Assembly (NCBI GenBank): GCA_013285465.1
Contig: CP053449.1
Coordinates: 1-64,000 of the forward strand
Source: Pseudomonadota bacterium
GTDB taxonomy: Bacteria; Pseudomonadota; Alphaproteobacteria; Micavibrionales; CSBR16-224
Length of the DNA: 64,000 nt
Direction: 5' to 3'
A model generated the notes under the pieces. It did not search any database, was not told where the DNA came from, and saw nothing but the letters and a program-made list of their open reading frames with translations. Both the position numbers and the translations under genes were made by a program. This document shows positions 36,460 to 45,340 of this stretch, piece by piece (the stretch's first letter is position 1; each line of letters opens with the position of its first letter).

Positions 36460-37877
36460 CAGAAGAACAGAATGACGGGATGATCGAAAATGTCACCTTT
36501 GACGAATTGAAAATCGGACAACAGGCCTCGCTGATGCGGGAGCTGACAAAGGAAGAAATTGATCTGTTTGCCCTCGCATCAGGGGATATCAATCCCGCCC
36601 ATCTGGACGAGGTCTATGCCAATGACACGATTTTTCACGGTATCATCGGACATGGTATGTGGCCGGGAGCTTTGATTTCCACGCTGCTTGGTACGGTGCT
36701 GCCGGGGCCGGGAACGATTTATTTAAGTCAGAATATCCGTTTCAAAAAACCGGTGCGTATCGGTGATATGGTGACGGTCACGGTCACGGTGACGGAAAAA
36801 CGGACGGATAAACCCGTTGTGACGCTGGACTGTGAATGCCGCAACCAGCTGGGCGAGATTCTGGTGAAAGGAGAAGCGGTGGTACTGGCGCCGACGGAGA
36901 AAATCCGTAAAGAACGCACGGAGCTGCCGGAAGTGCATTTTAAATATGCCGACCGTTACCGTGCTTTGATTGATTCCTGTGAAAACCTGCCGCCGCTGCA
37001 GACGGCGGTGGTGCATCCGGTGAAGAAACACGGAATGGAGGCGCTGCGTGAAGCGGTGGAGGAAAATCTGATTATTCCCGTTCTGATCGGCCCGAAGGCG
37101 CGTATTCTGGCGGCGGCGGAGGAGGCGGCATTTGATATTTCCGCATTCGAACTTGTTGATACGGAACATTCCCATGCGGCGGCGGAAGAAGCGGCACGCC
37201 TGGCGGCATCCGGTCATGTACAGGCCATTATGAAAGGGTCGCTGCATACCGATGAACTGCTTTCGGCGATTGTGGCGCGTGATAGCGGGCTACGGACGGA
37301 ACGGCGCATCAGCCATGCTTATGTCATGGATATCCCGTCTTATCACAAGCCGCTGATTATTACCGATGCGGCGATCAATATTTCGCCCGATCTGGAAGTA
37401 AAGGCCGATATTTGCCGCAATGCGGTTGCCTTGTGGAAGATTATCGAAGGCAATGACGGGCTGGAGCCGAAAGTCGCGGTGCTGGCTGCTGTGGAAACCG
37501 TGAATGCGCGGATGCAGGCAACGATTGATGCCGCCTGTCTGTGTAAAATGGCGGAGCGCGGCCAGATTGCGGGCGGCATTTTTGACGGGCCGCTGGCACT
37601 GGATCTGGCGATCAGTCAGCAGGCGGTCGCGCAAAAAGGCATTACCTCATCCGTTGCGGGGGATGCCGATATTCTGATAACGCCGGATATCGAGGCGGGA
37701 AATATGGTGGCAAAACAGCTGACGTTTCTGGGGAATAGCGATGCGGCAGGATTGGTGTTGGGCGCACGTGTGCCGGTGATTTTGACCAGCCGCTCGGATA
37801 ATCTGCGCACAAGGCTGATGTCCTGTGCGCTGGCGGTCAGAATGGCGGAGGCCCGCAGACAGGGGCAGATTAAATGA
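36456..37877 (+). CDS. Bifunctional MaoC-like enoyl-CoA hydratase / phosphate acetyltransferase
   Basis: 473 residues in two domains. Residues about 15-150 form a MaoC hot-dog domain with the hydratase motif ALASGDINPAHLD. Residues about 165-470 form a phosphate acetyl/butyryltransferase domain (IPVLIGPKARI, AIMKGSLHTDELL, ITDAAINISPDL, GPLALDLAISQQA). It moves an acyl group from CoA to phosphate, feeding the acyl kinase encoded next. Start and stop overlap the flanking genes by four bases (ATGA), so the three are one translationally coupled operon. The natural acyl chain (acetyl, propionyl or butyryl) is not determined by sequence. Confidence 0.92.
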   Translation: MTEEQNDGMIENVTFDELKIGQQASLMRELTKEEIDLFALASGDINPAHLDEVYANDTIFHGIIGHGMWPGALISTLLGTVLPGPGTIYLSQNIRFKKPVRIGDMVTVTVTVTEKRTDKPVVTLDCECRNQLGEILVKGEAVVLAPTEKIRKERTELPEVHFKYADRYRALIDSCENLPPLQTAVVHPVKKHGMEALREAVEENLIIPVLIGPKARILAAAEEAAFDISAFELVDTEHSHAAAEEAARLAASGHVQAIMKGSLHTDELLSAIVARDSGLRTERRISHAYVMDIPSYHKPLIITDAAINISPDLEVKADICRNAVALWKIIEGNDGLEPKVAVLAAVETVNARMQATIDAACLCKMAERGQIAGGIFDGPLALDLAISQQAVAQKGITSSVAGDADILITPDIEAGNMVAKQLTFLGNSDAAGLVLGARVPVILTSRSDNLRTRLMSCALAVRMAEARRQGQIK

Positions 37878-38977
37878 CGGATATATTACTGGTTTTAAAT
37901 ACCGGTTCATCGAGTGTGAAATTCCGTATTTTCGGTGCGGCGGCGGATTTGCCGCTGCTGGCTGACGGGCGGGTGACGGGGATCGGCACGGCACCGGTTT
38001 TTACGGTCAAAGGGGAAACGCCGCGTGAGCTGCCGCAGGATTTGACGCAGAAACAGGCGCTGCAATATGTGCTGGACTGGATTGACGCTGCGGATGACGG
38101 CCGGCATGTTGTTGCGGCGGGGCACCGTATCGTGCATGGCGGCGGGGTGTTTTGCGCCCCTGTTTTGCTGACACCGGAGGTGCTGGACAGACTGGACGGA
38201 TTTGTGCCTTTGGCACCGCTGCATCAGCCGCATAATCTTGCGGCGGTGCGGGCTTTGGCGGAGATTTATCCCGGGTTGAAACAGATCGGCTGTTTTGATA
38301 CGGCTTTTCATGCCGGACATGACGCGGTGGCGGATTGTTTTGCCCTGCCGGAAAAATTGCGGGAAGAAGGCGTGCGTCGTTACGGTTTTCACGGGTTATC
38401 TTATGAAGGCACGGCGCATTTTCTGGCGCAGGAAGGAAAAATTCCGCCGCGGGTGGTTGTGGCGCATCTGGGTAACGGTGCAAGTCTGTGCGCAATGAAA
38501 AACGGAAAAAGCATTGATACGACGATGGGGATGACGGCGCTGGACGGTTTACCGATGGGGACACGCTGCGGTGCGCTTGACCCCGGGGTGCTGATTTATC
38601 TGCTGCGCACCGGTATGTCGCCGGATGCGCTTGAGGAGATGCTGTATCACGATGCGGGTTTAAAGGCGCTGTCGGGCGGTGTGTCGGATATGAAGGCTCT
38701 GCTGGAGGATGGCGGTGAAAAGGCGGTATTCGCCGTGGATTACTTTACGCGCAAAGTGACGCAATATATTGCGATGATGGCGGCGAGTCTCGGCGGCCTT
38801 GATCTATTGGTTTTTACGGGCGGAATCGGCGAAAATGCCGCGCCTGTCCGCAGGGCTGTTACGGAAGGGCTGGCTTTTTTAAAACCGTTTGATGTGCGTG
38901 TGGTGGGTGCCGATGAAGAGCGCGTGATTGCCCGTCATATCCTTGAATTTTTGTCGCAGGAACAAGAAAAATCCTAG
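37874..38977 (+). CDS. ackA: Acetate/propionate kinase family
   Basis: A 367-residue acyl kinase of the ASKHA fold that makes ATP from acyl phosphate, or the reverse. Motifs: LNTGSSSVKF at the start, GHRIVHGGG, CFDTAFH with the catalytic Asp, YGFHGLSYEG, HLGNGASLCA, TRCGALDPG and FTGGIGENA. It is slightly shorter than E. coli AckA. It overlaps the phosphotransacetylase fusion gene by four bases, and the pair interconverts acyl-CoA and acid for ATP gain or acid uptake. Confidence 0.94.
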   Translation: MTDILLVLNTGSSSVKFRIFGAAADLPLLADGRVTGIGTAPVFTVKGETPRELPQDLTQKQALQYVLDWIDAADDGRHVVAAGHRIVHGGGVFCAPVLLTPEVLDRLDGFVPLAPLHQPHNLAAVRALAEIYPGLKQIGCFDTAFHAGHDAVADCFALPEKLREEGVRRYGFHGLSYEGTAHFLAQEGKIPPRVVVAHLGNGASLCAMKNGKSIDTTMGMTALDGLPMGTRCGALDPGVLIYLLRTGMSPDALEEMLYHDAGLKALSGGVSDMKALLEDGGEKAVFAVDYFTRKVTQYIAMMAASLGGLDLLVFTGGIGENAAPVRRAVTEGLAFLKPFDVRVVGADEERVIARHILEFLSQEQEKS

Positions 38978-39065
38978 AAATAACTTGATTTCACCTCTGA
39001 AACCTTTTACATACACAGGTCTTGGTTTTTAATAATACTGCATTTTATGAAGAGGGAATTTTCAA

Positions 39066-40127
39066 ATGGATAAAACGGAAACCGTCACGGAAAAAACCGC
39101 TGCTGAAAAAACGAAAGACAAAGCCGCGAAAGTAACGGCGGGTGTGAAAGCGGGTCTGCAGACTGCCGGAAGCAAGCTGAAAAACGGTATCGGTGCTGTG
39201 ACAAAGAATTTCCGCGCGGCCATTCGTATGGGGATTGCGCTGGCGGCAACGCCTGCTTTTATCGGGCTTGCGGCGTTGCAGGCTTTTGTCGTGCGTCCGC
39301 TGACGGGTAACCAATCCTTTATTCCCAATCTGATTTACAATGCTTCGGCAAAACTGATCGGTTTGAAGATCAAATTTAACGCCGCCTCCGCCCCTGTCGA
39401 GAAAAAACAGACATGGTATGTTGCCAATCATATTTCCAATGCCGATTTTCTGGCGCTGGGTGCGAAGCTGGACGGCACTTTTGCCGGAAAAGGCGACATC
39501 ATGAAATGGCCGGTGGTTGCGCAAATGGCGCGGGCGATCAAATATATCGGTTTGCGCCGTTCCTCGGAATATAATGCCGAATCCCGCGCCAAGCTGGTGA
39601 AAAATTTCAATGACGGCCAGAATGCCATCATGTTCCCCGAAGGCACGACATCGGACGGGTCGAAAGTGCATTTGTTCCGTGCGGCGCTTCCCGGCCTGCT
39701 TTACGGTGATCCCGCCGTCGACAAGAACAAGCAGGAAATTAAACTGGACAAGGATGTGGTCGTACAGCCTGTTGCCATCAAAATCAAATCCGTGAACGGC
39801 AAAGACCCGTCCGGTGATGCAGATCTGCGCGAGCTGTATTGTATGTATCACGAAGAAAATATGCTGACCCGTATCTGGAAACGGATGCAGGTACGCGAGA
39901 TCACGATCGAGCTGACGGCGATGAAGCCGCTGAAACCGCAGGAATTCAAGGATGCGAAAGAGCTGATGAACAAAGCGGCGCTGGATATTGCCACGGTTGT
40001 TAATCCGGGTCAGACGACATTTACAAAGGCGGAAATTCCGTCGCAACCGCAAAAACCGGCAAATGACACGGCAAAGAAAAAGCCGGCAGCAAAACAGAAA
40101 ACAGCTGTTGCCGCGAAAAAAGCCTAA
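39066..40127 (+). CDS. PlsC-like 1-acylglycerol-3-phosphate acyltransferase
   Basis: 353 residues. The first about 55 are Lys/Thr/Ala-rich and probably cytoplasmic or membrane-peripheral; a hydrophobic segment follows near 58-76. The acyltransferase core has the HX4D catalytic pair in NHISNADFL and the glycerol-phosphate motif FPEGTTSDG. The C-terminal 35 residues are a Lys/Ala-rich tail. Such enzymes make phosphatidic acid or lyso-ornithine-type lipids at the inner membrane. The start follows AGAGGG. A terminator lies just downstream. Confidence 0.88.
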   Translation: MDKTETVTEKTAAEKTKDKAAKVTAGVKAGLQTAGSKLKNGIGAVTKNFRAAIRMGIALAATPAFIGLAALQAFVVRPLTGNQSFIPNLIYNASAKLIGLKIKFNAASAPVEKKQTWYVANHISNADFLALGAKLDGTFAGKGDIMKWPVVAQMARAIKYIGLRRSSEYNAESRAKLVKNFNDGQNAIMFPEGTTSDGSKVHLFRAALPGLLYGDPAVDKNKQEIKLDKDVVVQPVAIKIKSVNGKDPSGDADLRELYCMYHEENMLTRIWKRMQVREITIELTAMKPLKPQEFKDAKELMNKAALDIATVVNPGQTTFTKAEIPSQPQKPANDTAKKKPAAKQKTAVAAKKA

Positions 40128-40151
40128 GAATTTTTGAAATTTAAGTTAAGG

Positions 40152-40186
40152 AGCGCATTCTCTCAAGGGGATGCGCTTCTTTTTTA
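40152..40186 (+). terminator. Terminator after the PlsC-like gene
   Basis: Arms AGCGCAT and ATGCGCT around a twelve-base loop, followed by TCTTTTTT on the plus strand. It ends within the stop codon of the convergent gene. Confidence 0.8.
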
Positions 40187-40903
40187 TCTGCGCCGTAAAG
40201 GCGCGCTGGCGGTGGAGAATTTAATCTGTTCCGGATGCGGCGCGGCTGTCTCTTTTTCCGTCAAATCAAGGATGTGTAACCCGTCATTTTTGGCTTTGCG
40301 GACGGCTTCTTTCAGATGTTTGGCGTTCGTGCGTATATAGGGGCCGTAGCTGAGATCGCTCATCTGCCAGTCTTTTTTGAAATTGTCCCAATTCCGCAGG
40401 CGCAGAAAGCCGTCATCATATTCTGTGACGTCACTGGCCAGAAAGGCGATTTTTTCATTTCTGCCGCCGGAGCCGTCACTGTAACCATCCATAAAGACCA
40501 GCAGATCATCATTGCCGAGCGTGTCGTCCAAAGCGGCGGTGTTGAAAAGAAAGGAAAGTTTTTTATCAATCAATTCCTCTGTGACGGCTTTGCCGGTCAC
40601 TTCCGTTAAATCAATCAATTGGCCGCGTCCTGACGGTGTACGGCCTTCCATGATATTGCAAAGCTCCTGAAACGGCAGGGCGACATAGATTTTTTCCTGC
40701 GCCGCCGTCTCCATAACGGAAATCTGTTCCGTACCGGAGTAATAGCGCGTGATCTGGCTTTTGCCCATGCGGATCTCGCGCTCCCCCGCACCTGTCAGGT
40801 CGCGCATATGCATGCGCAGCGCAATCACAGGTTCGGCGGTGCTGCGGTTGCCGAGATAGCGGATTTTGCTTTTTTCCTTGAACATGTCTTTATGCTGTTC
40901 CAT
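40184..40903 (-). CDS. Unknown cytoplasmic protein, paralogue A of a tandem pair
   Basis: I recognise no family. The 239-residue protein has no signal peptide or membrane segment. It shares a clear pattern with the next gene upstream: ITRYYS, then ALPFQELC, LIDLTEVTG, a hydrophobic LLVFMDGYS strand, NWDNFKKDWQMS, and YGPYI followed by a helix and LHILDL. Mixed beta-strands and helices suggest a soluble globular domain. It follows its paralogue by 12 bases and is probably co-transcribed with it. Confidence 0.7.
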   Translation of the reverse strand: MEQHKDMFKEKSKIRYLGNRSTAEPVIALRMHMRDLTGAGEREIRMGKSQITRYYSGTEQISVMETAAQEKIYVALPFQELCNIMEGRTPSGRGQLIDLTEVTGKAVTEELIDKKLSFLFNTAALDDTLGNDDLLVFMDGYSDGSGGRNEKIAFLASDVTEYDDGFLRLRNWDNFKKDWQMSDLSYGPYIRTNAKHLKEAVRKAKNDGLHILDLTEKETAAPHPEQIKFSTASAPLRRR

Positions 40904-40915
40904 CCCGTATCTCCC

Positions 40916-41680
40916 CTAAATGGCCTGACGGCAGATTTTCGCCGCTTTGGGAGAGAGTTTCAGTCCTGCAATCAGGCGCGCTTTTTGCGGAGGGGGCGTC
41001 TGGCTGCGCAAATCAGCGATTTTCAAGCCTTTGGAAACGGCATCCGTAAGTGCCGTCTGCAAGGATTCCGTATCGATTTTGGAAATGAAAGGGCCGTAAT
41101 TCGTACTCATATGCCACTGTTCTTTATAACTGTCCCAGTCCCGCATCGCGGTATAGGTGCCTTCGCTGTCGGATTTGACGGAGAGAACCTCGCTTTTCAG
41201 GAAGCCCATCAATATGTATTTTCTTTTCTCGTTCTTGGAACTGTATCCATAGGCGATAATCAGGGAATCGCCATCAGGAATTTCAGACAGGACGGCCTCG
41301 GCATTAAAGAGCTTTGCAAGCCGGGCTTTGGCTTCCCGCTCTTCAGCGTCCCGTCCTGTGACGTGACTGAGGTTAATCAGGCGTTTTCCGGCGATATATG
41401 CGCCGTCCAGCTCTTTACAAAGCGTCTGAAACGGCAGCATAACGGTGATTTTTTCACCTTGTGCGGTTTTAATGATGCTGCGGAAAGGGTCGGCATCGCT
41501 GTAGTAACGGCTGATATCCTCGCGTTTGATACGGACACGGCGTTCCAGCGTATCATCCTCGCCTTTGACGGGCATATTCAGTTCCACCTCGCATAATCCG
41601 CCGTTTTGCCGCGTATAGGTAATGCGCCGCTGCGGGGCGGCACTGTCGGGTTTTTCCTGTTTTGTGTCGGTTTCAGCCAT
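40916..41680 (-). CDS. Unknown cytoplasmic protein, paralogue B of a tandem pair
   Basis: 254 residues, unrecognised. It aligns end to end with the downstream gene by eye: ISRYYS, MLPFQTLC, LINLSHVTG, DSLIIAYGYS, DWDSYKEQWHMS, YGPFI and LKIADL. The first 25 residues are polar and the last 25 are basic, and these ends do not match the paralogue. The pair looks like an old tandem duplication. No catalytic cluster is obvious; the conserved aromatic motif around YGPF/YGPY is the best family marker. Confidence 0.7.
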   Translation of the reverse strand: MAETDTKQEKPDSAAPQRRITYTRQNGGLCEVELNMPVKGEDDTLERRVRIKREDISRYYSDADPFRSIIKTAQGEKITVMLPFQTLCKELDGAYIAGKRLINLSHVTGRDAEEREAKARLAKLFNAEAVLSEIPDGDSLIIAYGYSSKNEKRKYILMGFLKSEVLSVKSDSEGTYTAMRDWDSYKEQWHMSTNYGPFISKIDTESLQTALTDAVSKGLKIADLRSQTPPPQKARLIAGLKLSPKAAKICRQAI

Positions 41681-41835
41681 ATTAAATGCTCTGCCGGTCG
41701 AATTGATTTGCCAGCATAAGATAGCAGAATGGTAGTATTATGTCAATAATAACGCGGAATTTCTCCTGCAGAATGCCGTTTTGGTTTATGATGGGAAATA
41801 TGATCTTTGCGCGACTGTATCAGGAGGATGTCAGC

Positions 41836-42123
41836 ATGACGAAATTTACCGATAATACAAAAGCAAACCGTTTTGAGCTGGAACTTGACGGCGGCACGGC
41901 AATTGCCGATTACACAAGGGATGGTGACAGCCTGTCGATCAACCGCGTATTTGTGCCGGAAGAATTGCGCGGCCAGGGTGCGGCGGGAAAAATCATGGCG
42001 GAAATCGTGCAGGCGGCGGAGAAAAGCGGTGACAGGATTGTGCCTGTTTGCAGCTATGCTGTGGCATGGATGGAAAAGCACGGGAAAAAACCGCCGAAGA
42101 AAAGCGGTCACACGCCGCATTAA
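41836..42123 (+). CDS. Small GNAT-type N-acetyltransferase (YidJ-like, DUF4442-size)
   Basis: A 95-residue protein from ATG 41836, which follows AGGAGG by a normal spacing. It matches the short GCN5-related family with the core VFVPEELRGQGAAGKIM, the acetyl-CoA pyrophosphate-binding R/QxxGxG/A loop, and the ending VPVCSYAVAWMEKH. Members acetylate an unknown small molecule or protein. It is alone, converging on the anti-sigma factor gene. Confidence 0.88.
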   Translation: MTKFTDNTKANRFELELDGGTAIADYTRDGDSLSINRVFVPEELRGQGAAGKIMAEIVQAAEKSGDRIVPVCSYAVAWMEKHGKKPPKKSGHTPH

Positions 42124-42131
42124 CGGTTTTT

Positions 42132-42800
42132 CTACCAGCGCAGGAATGTCATCCCGGCCAGCAGTCCCAGAAAAGACAGGCCGAAGGCTGGCAGGAAATG
42201 CCAGATCAATAAATGCGCAAAACCGTCCGCACCGCAAACCAGACGCATAACCGCTGCCGCGAAAGCGGCAATCCCCAGCAGCACGGCATAACCCGTCCAG
42301 AGCGGCAGTACCGGTGCGGATTTCCTGACCAGATAAAAGGCAAGCAGGGCAGGCACAGCCATCAGCAGGATCAGGTTCACGGCGCAATGGTGGAAGATGC
42401 CGTATTTGCCGATTTCACTATGCAGATGCTGCGGTTCCGCCAGCAGGAACAGCATGATATTTGCCCCCAGTGCCAGCAAGACGGTCACCCATACGGCGGC
42501 GAAAGGCATTTTGCCGTAGCGGATATCCGGTACGGAAAGCTTAAATCCGGCGTAAAGGCATAAAATACCCGAGAACAGCAATACAGCTGTTTCGGCAAGG
42601 AAGCCGGCGCCTGTCAGAACCGTGGCAAGGTCATGCCGGAAACCCTTGATAATTGTGACGGCCAGCAGCATGGCGGCAAGGAAAACCGCACTCCATAATG
42701 CTGTGCGCTTTGCCGGCGGCAGTAGAGGACGGACGGGCGGGAGCTCTTCCGCCAGTGCGCTGATCAGTTTTTTCGTGTTTTTGTCCTTATCCGGTATCAT
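42132..42800 (-). CDS. NrsF-like (DUF1109) anti-sigma factor
   Basis: 222 residues with a short charged cytoplasmic N-terminus and about six membrane helices spread over 35-220. This is the DUF1109/NrsF layout; in Caulobacter NrsF holds the ECF factor SigF inactive at the membrane until oxidative or metal stress. The two conserved Cys of the family may correspond to Cys61-type positions, but I could not align them by eye. It abuts the sigma factor gene with no gap, a strong functional link. Confidence 0.85.
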   Translation of the reverse strand: MIPDKDKNTKKLISALAEELPPVRPLLPPAKRTALWSAVFLAAMLLAVTIIKGFRHDLATVLTGAGFLAETAVLLFSGILCLYAGFKLSVPDIRYGKMPFAAVWVTVLLALGANIMLFLLAEPQHLHSEIGKYGIFHHCAVNLILLMAVPALLAFYLVRKSAPVLPLWTGYAVLLGIAAFAAAVMRLVCGADGFAHLLIWHFLPAFGLSFLGLLAGMTFLRW

Positions 42801-43394
42801 TTATGCGTCTTCTTCTCCGTAACCGTGTTTGACAAGCCAGTCCTGCATTTTCCTGTAACCGCGATGCGCTGCGACTTTGACCGCGCTTTCGCTCATTTTC
42901 ATTTCTGTGGCGGTTTCCGCAACGGAGTAACCGTCCAGCTTCATCATATTAATGATCTTGCGCTGTTTATCGGGCAGCTGTGCCAGTGCGTCATGCAAAT
43001 CCTGCATCTGCACGGTTTCTTTATTACTATTCGATGGAATATGCAAAAAAGTTTCAAAATTTTCCGTTAAGACCTCTTTTTGCGTATGGCGGGTCATTTT
43101 GCGCAGGTAATCAATCATTTTGTAGCGGGCAACGCCGTACATCCAGCGTTCGAAAGGTTCATCGGGATTATAGGTATGGCGGGATTTATGAATGGCCAGC
43201 AGGATTTCCTGCACAATATCCTCAATCGCATCATGGTTGAAGATCCGTCCCTGCACAAAACGGCGCAATACCGGCGCAATTGCTGTTAACAGCTTATTAT
43301 AGCATGTTTTATCCCCCTGCTGCGCGGCGCGCATCCAGACGGACCAATCGGGATTGGCTTCAAGTTTTTTGCTGTCGCTATCCGGCGTTTCCAT
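42801..43394 (-). CDS. ECF sigma factor (SigF-like, partner of NrsF)
   Basis: A 197-residue sigma-70 family regulator with regions 2 (AIEDIVQEILLAIHKSRHTYNPDEPFERWMYGVARYKMIDYLRK, shortened here to AIEDIVQEILLAIH and RWMYGVARYKMIDYLRK) and 4 (LPDKQRKIINM, SVAETATEMKMSESAVKVAAHRG). It directs RNA polymerase to a stress regulon when released. Linkage to a DUF1109 membrane protein puts it with the ECF16/SigF group. The gene is first in a two-gene unit, probably self-regulated. Confidence 0.92.
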   Translation of the reverse strand: METPDSDSKKLEANPDWSVWMRAAQQGDKTCYNKLLTAIAPVLRRFVQGRIFNHDAIEDIVQEILLAIHKSRHTYNPDEPFERWMYGVARYKMIDYLRKMTRHTQKEVLTENFETFLHIPSNSNKETVQMQDLHDALAQLPDKQRKIINMMKLDGYSVAETATEMKMSESAVKVAAHRGYRKMQDWLVKHGYGEEDA

Positions 43395-43432
43395 GAGGTT
43401 TAGTTTAGCGGCGAATGCGGCAGGTGCAAATG

Positions 43433-43849
43433 CTATTTCTTTTTGGCGTCTTTCGGCGGGCGGTGACGGTATTCCAGCAGCAGAATATAGGCTTTGACGG
43501 CGGGCATCAGGAAAAAGACCGCAACCGCCCCCAACCCGCCGACATAGAGAAGATGAACCCAGATCGGCGGCGCGAATTTGACATCGATAATCCAGGCCAG
43601 CGGCATCAGGGAAAAGCCGAGCAGAAAAATCAGAAAAACGGCGGCACCGTCGCCGATATCATGGTCGCCCAGCGCTGCGCCGCATTCCGGACATTTTTTT
43701 GTGATGGTCAGGAAAGCGGAAAACAATTTCCCCTTGCGGCAGACCGGGCAGCGCCCTTTGAGGGCAAAGCCGAGATCGGAGAAAAGGCCCGGCGTTTCCT
43801 CCGGGCCCTTATCATTTCCCTTATGCTGTTTGGGGGCGGTTTTAGGCAT
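43433..43849 (-). CDS. DUF983 membrane protein of the oxidase operon
   Basis: 138 residues from ATG 43849. A zinc-ribbon-like pair of motifs, CPVC and CPEC (about residues 34-56), precedes two membrane helices (about 70-90 and 98-120). DUF983 genes commonly follow ctaE in alphaproteobacteria, and the proteins may help oxidase assembly; the exact role is not known. It overlaps the ctaE stop by eight bases, so it is translationally coupled. A longer frame runs upstream to 44185 but lies inside ctaE and is not coding. Confidence 0.88.
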   Translation of the reverse strand: MPKTAPKQHKGNDKGPEETPGLFSDLGFALKGRCPVCRKGKLFSAFLTITKKCPECGAALGDHDIGDGAAVFLIFLLGFSLMPLAWIIDVKFAPPIWVHLLYVGGLGAVAVFFLMPAVKAYILLLEYRHRPPKDAKKK

Positions 43850-44678
43850 TGCCCCACCAGTAAACAGCGCAGAACAGAAACAGCCAGACGACATCGACGA
43901 AATGCCAGTACCATGCGGCGGCTTCGAAACCGAAATGGCTTTCGGGTGTGAAATGTTTCTTTTTGGCGCGGAAATAGCATACGGCCAGAAAGATCGTTCC
44001 GACCAGAACGTGGAAACCGTGGAAGCCCGTCGCCATGTAAAAGGCCGAAGAGTAAATGCCGTCGGTAAAGCCGAAGCTGGCATGGAAATACTCATAAGCC
44101 TGAAAACAGGTAAAGACGATACCCAGCAATACGGTGTAAAGCAGGCCGCGGACGGCGTTGTCGTTATCGCCTTCAAGAATGGCATGATGCGCCCATGTAA
44201 CCGTACAACCCGAGAGCAGCAAAATCATTGTCATCAGGAAGGGCAGGCCGAAAGCGGGGATTGCATGAACGCCCTCCGGCGGCCAGACACCGCCGATCGC
44301 ATCTGTCGGGAACAGGCTGGCATTAAAGAAAGCCCAGAAAAAAGCGAAAAAGAACATAACTTCCGAGGCGATAAACAGCGACATACCGTAACGCATTCCG
44401 ATTTTCGCAATCGGCGTATGCGCTTTTTCTTCGACGGCTTCGAAAATCACATCCTTCCACCAGAAAAACATGACAGCCAGAACGGCGGCGAGGCCAAGGA
44501 AAACGCCTTTTAATCCGACGGATTGTCCGAGGAATTTTACCTCATGCATATAAAGCACGGCACCTGCTGCCAGTAGAAAAGCGGCAATCGCACCAAAGAA
44601 CGGCCAGATGCTGGGTCTGACGATATGATACGGATGCTCTCCGCCGCTTTTGAAGTCATATTCGATTTTTTCCGACAT
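43842..44678 (-). CDS. ctaE: Cytochrome c oxidase subunit III
   Basis: 278 residues with seven membrane helices, the third core subunit of the aa3-type oxidase. The start reads KIEYDFKSGGEHPYHIVRPS, and the family motifs FHASFGFTDGIYSSAFYMATGFHG and AAAWYWHFVDVVW are present. It follows ctaG by 34 bases and overlaps the DUF983 gene. Confidence 0.97.
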   Translation of the reverse strand: MSEKIEYDFKSGGEHPYHIVRPSIWPFFGAIAAFLLAAGAVLYMHEVKFLGQSVGLKGVFLGLAAVLAVMFFWWKDVIFEAVEEKAHTPIAKIGMRYGMSLFIASEVMFFFAFFWAFFNASLFPTDAIGGVWPPEGVHAIPAFGLPFLMTMILLLSGCTVTWAHHAILEGDNDNAVRGLLYTVLLGIVFTCFQAYEYFHASFGFTDGIYSSAFYMATGFHGFHVLVGTIFLAVCYFRAKKKHFTPESHFGFEAAAWYWHFVDVVWLFLFCAVYWWGNA

Positions 44679-44712
44679 GGTCTTGTCCCCGTTTTTTCTT
44701 AAGGTTTATTCA

Positions 44713-45321
44713 TTACAGGTTATTGTAGTTTTTTTCCGCGTCTTCTTCCAGCTCTTCGGAGTCGGCGGGATAAAAAGTATAGGAGAGTGTGATCGTGTCC
44801 ACATCATCCATGTAAGGGTCTTCCGCCAGTTTCGGTTCAATATAGAAAGAAACCAGCATATCGACCTCTTCACCCGGCGCCAGCGTCTGTTCGTTAAAGC
44901 AGAAACATTCGACTTTGTTAAAATATTTACCGGCTTTTTGCGGTGTGACATTAAAAAGCGCCATACCGGTATTTTTGACATCACCGGTGTTTTTTGCCAT
45001 GTAATGCACCTGACGGTCCTCGCCGATTTTAATCGTGACGGATTTTTCTTTGGCTTTAAAAACCCAGGGCAGTTTGCGCGAAGTATTGGCATCAAAGCGG
45101 ATGGTGATATCACGGTCAATTGCTGCATGTTCGGGGGCTTTTTCGGCTTTTTGCGTCGTGCCGCCATAGCCGGTGACGCGGCAGAACAAATTATAAAGCG
45201 CAGGTGTTGTGAAGGTCAGCCCGACCAGAACACAAAAACCCAGCATAATGGAGAGGAAGATTTTTTTGTTCTTCCGGTCCATTGCGGCGATATCATGCTC
45301 TTTATTCTGTTTTTTTGCCAT
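44713..45321 (-). CDS. ctaG: Cytochrome c oxidase assembly protein CtaG/Cox11
   Basis: A 202-residue copper chaperone that loads the CuB site of subunit I. One N-terminal membrane helix (about 22-42) anchors a periplasmic beta-sandwich domain. The copper-binding CFCF motif is in KVECFCFNEQTLAPGE, followed by the MLVSFYIEP strand. It lies between the small membrane protein gene and ctaE. Confidence 0.96.
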   Translation of the reverse strand: MAKKQNKEHDIAAMDRKNKKIFLSIMLGFCVLVGLTFTTPALYNLFCRVTGYGGTTQKAEKAPEHAAIDRDITIRFDANTSRKLPWVFKAKEKSVTIKIGEDRQVHYMAKNTGDVKNTGMALFNVTPQKAGKYFNKVECFCFNEQTLAPGEEVDMLVSFYIEPKLAEDPYMDDVDTITLSYTFYPADSEELEEDAEKNYNNL

Positions 45322-45340
45322 ACCGCAGATGCTGCCTTGT

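Noticed and set aside
43850-44185. Upstream extension of the DUF983 reading frame
   Set aside because: It lies inside ctaE in another frame; ATG 43849 gives the normal DUF983 length.
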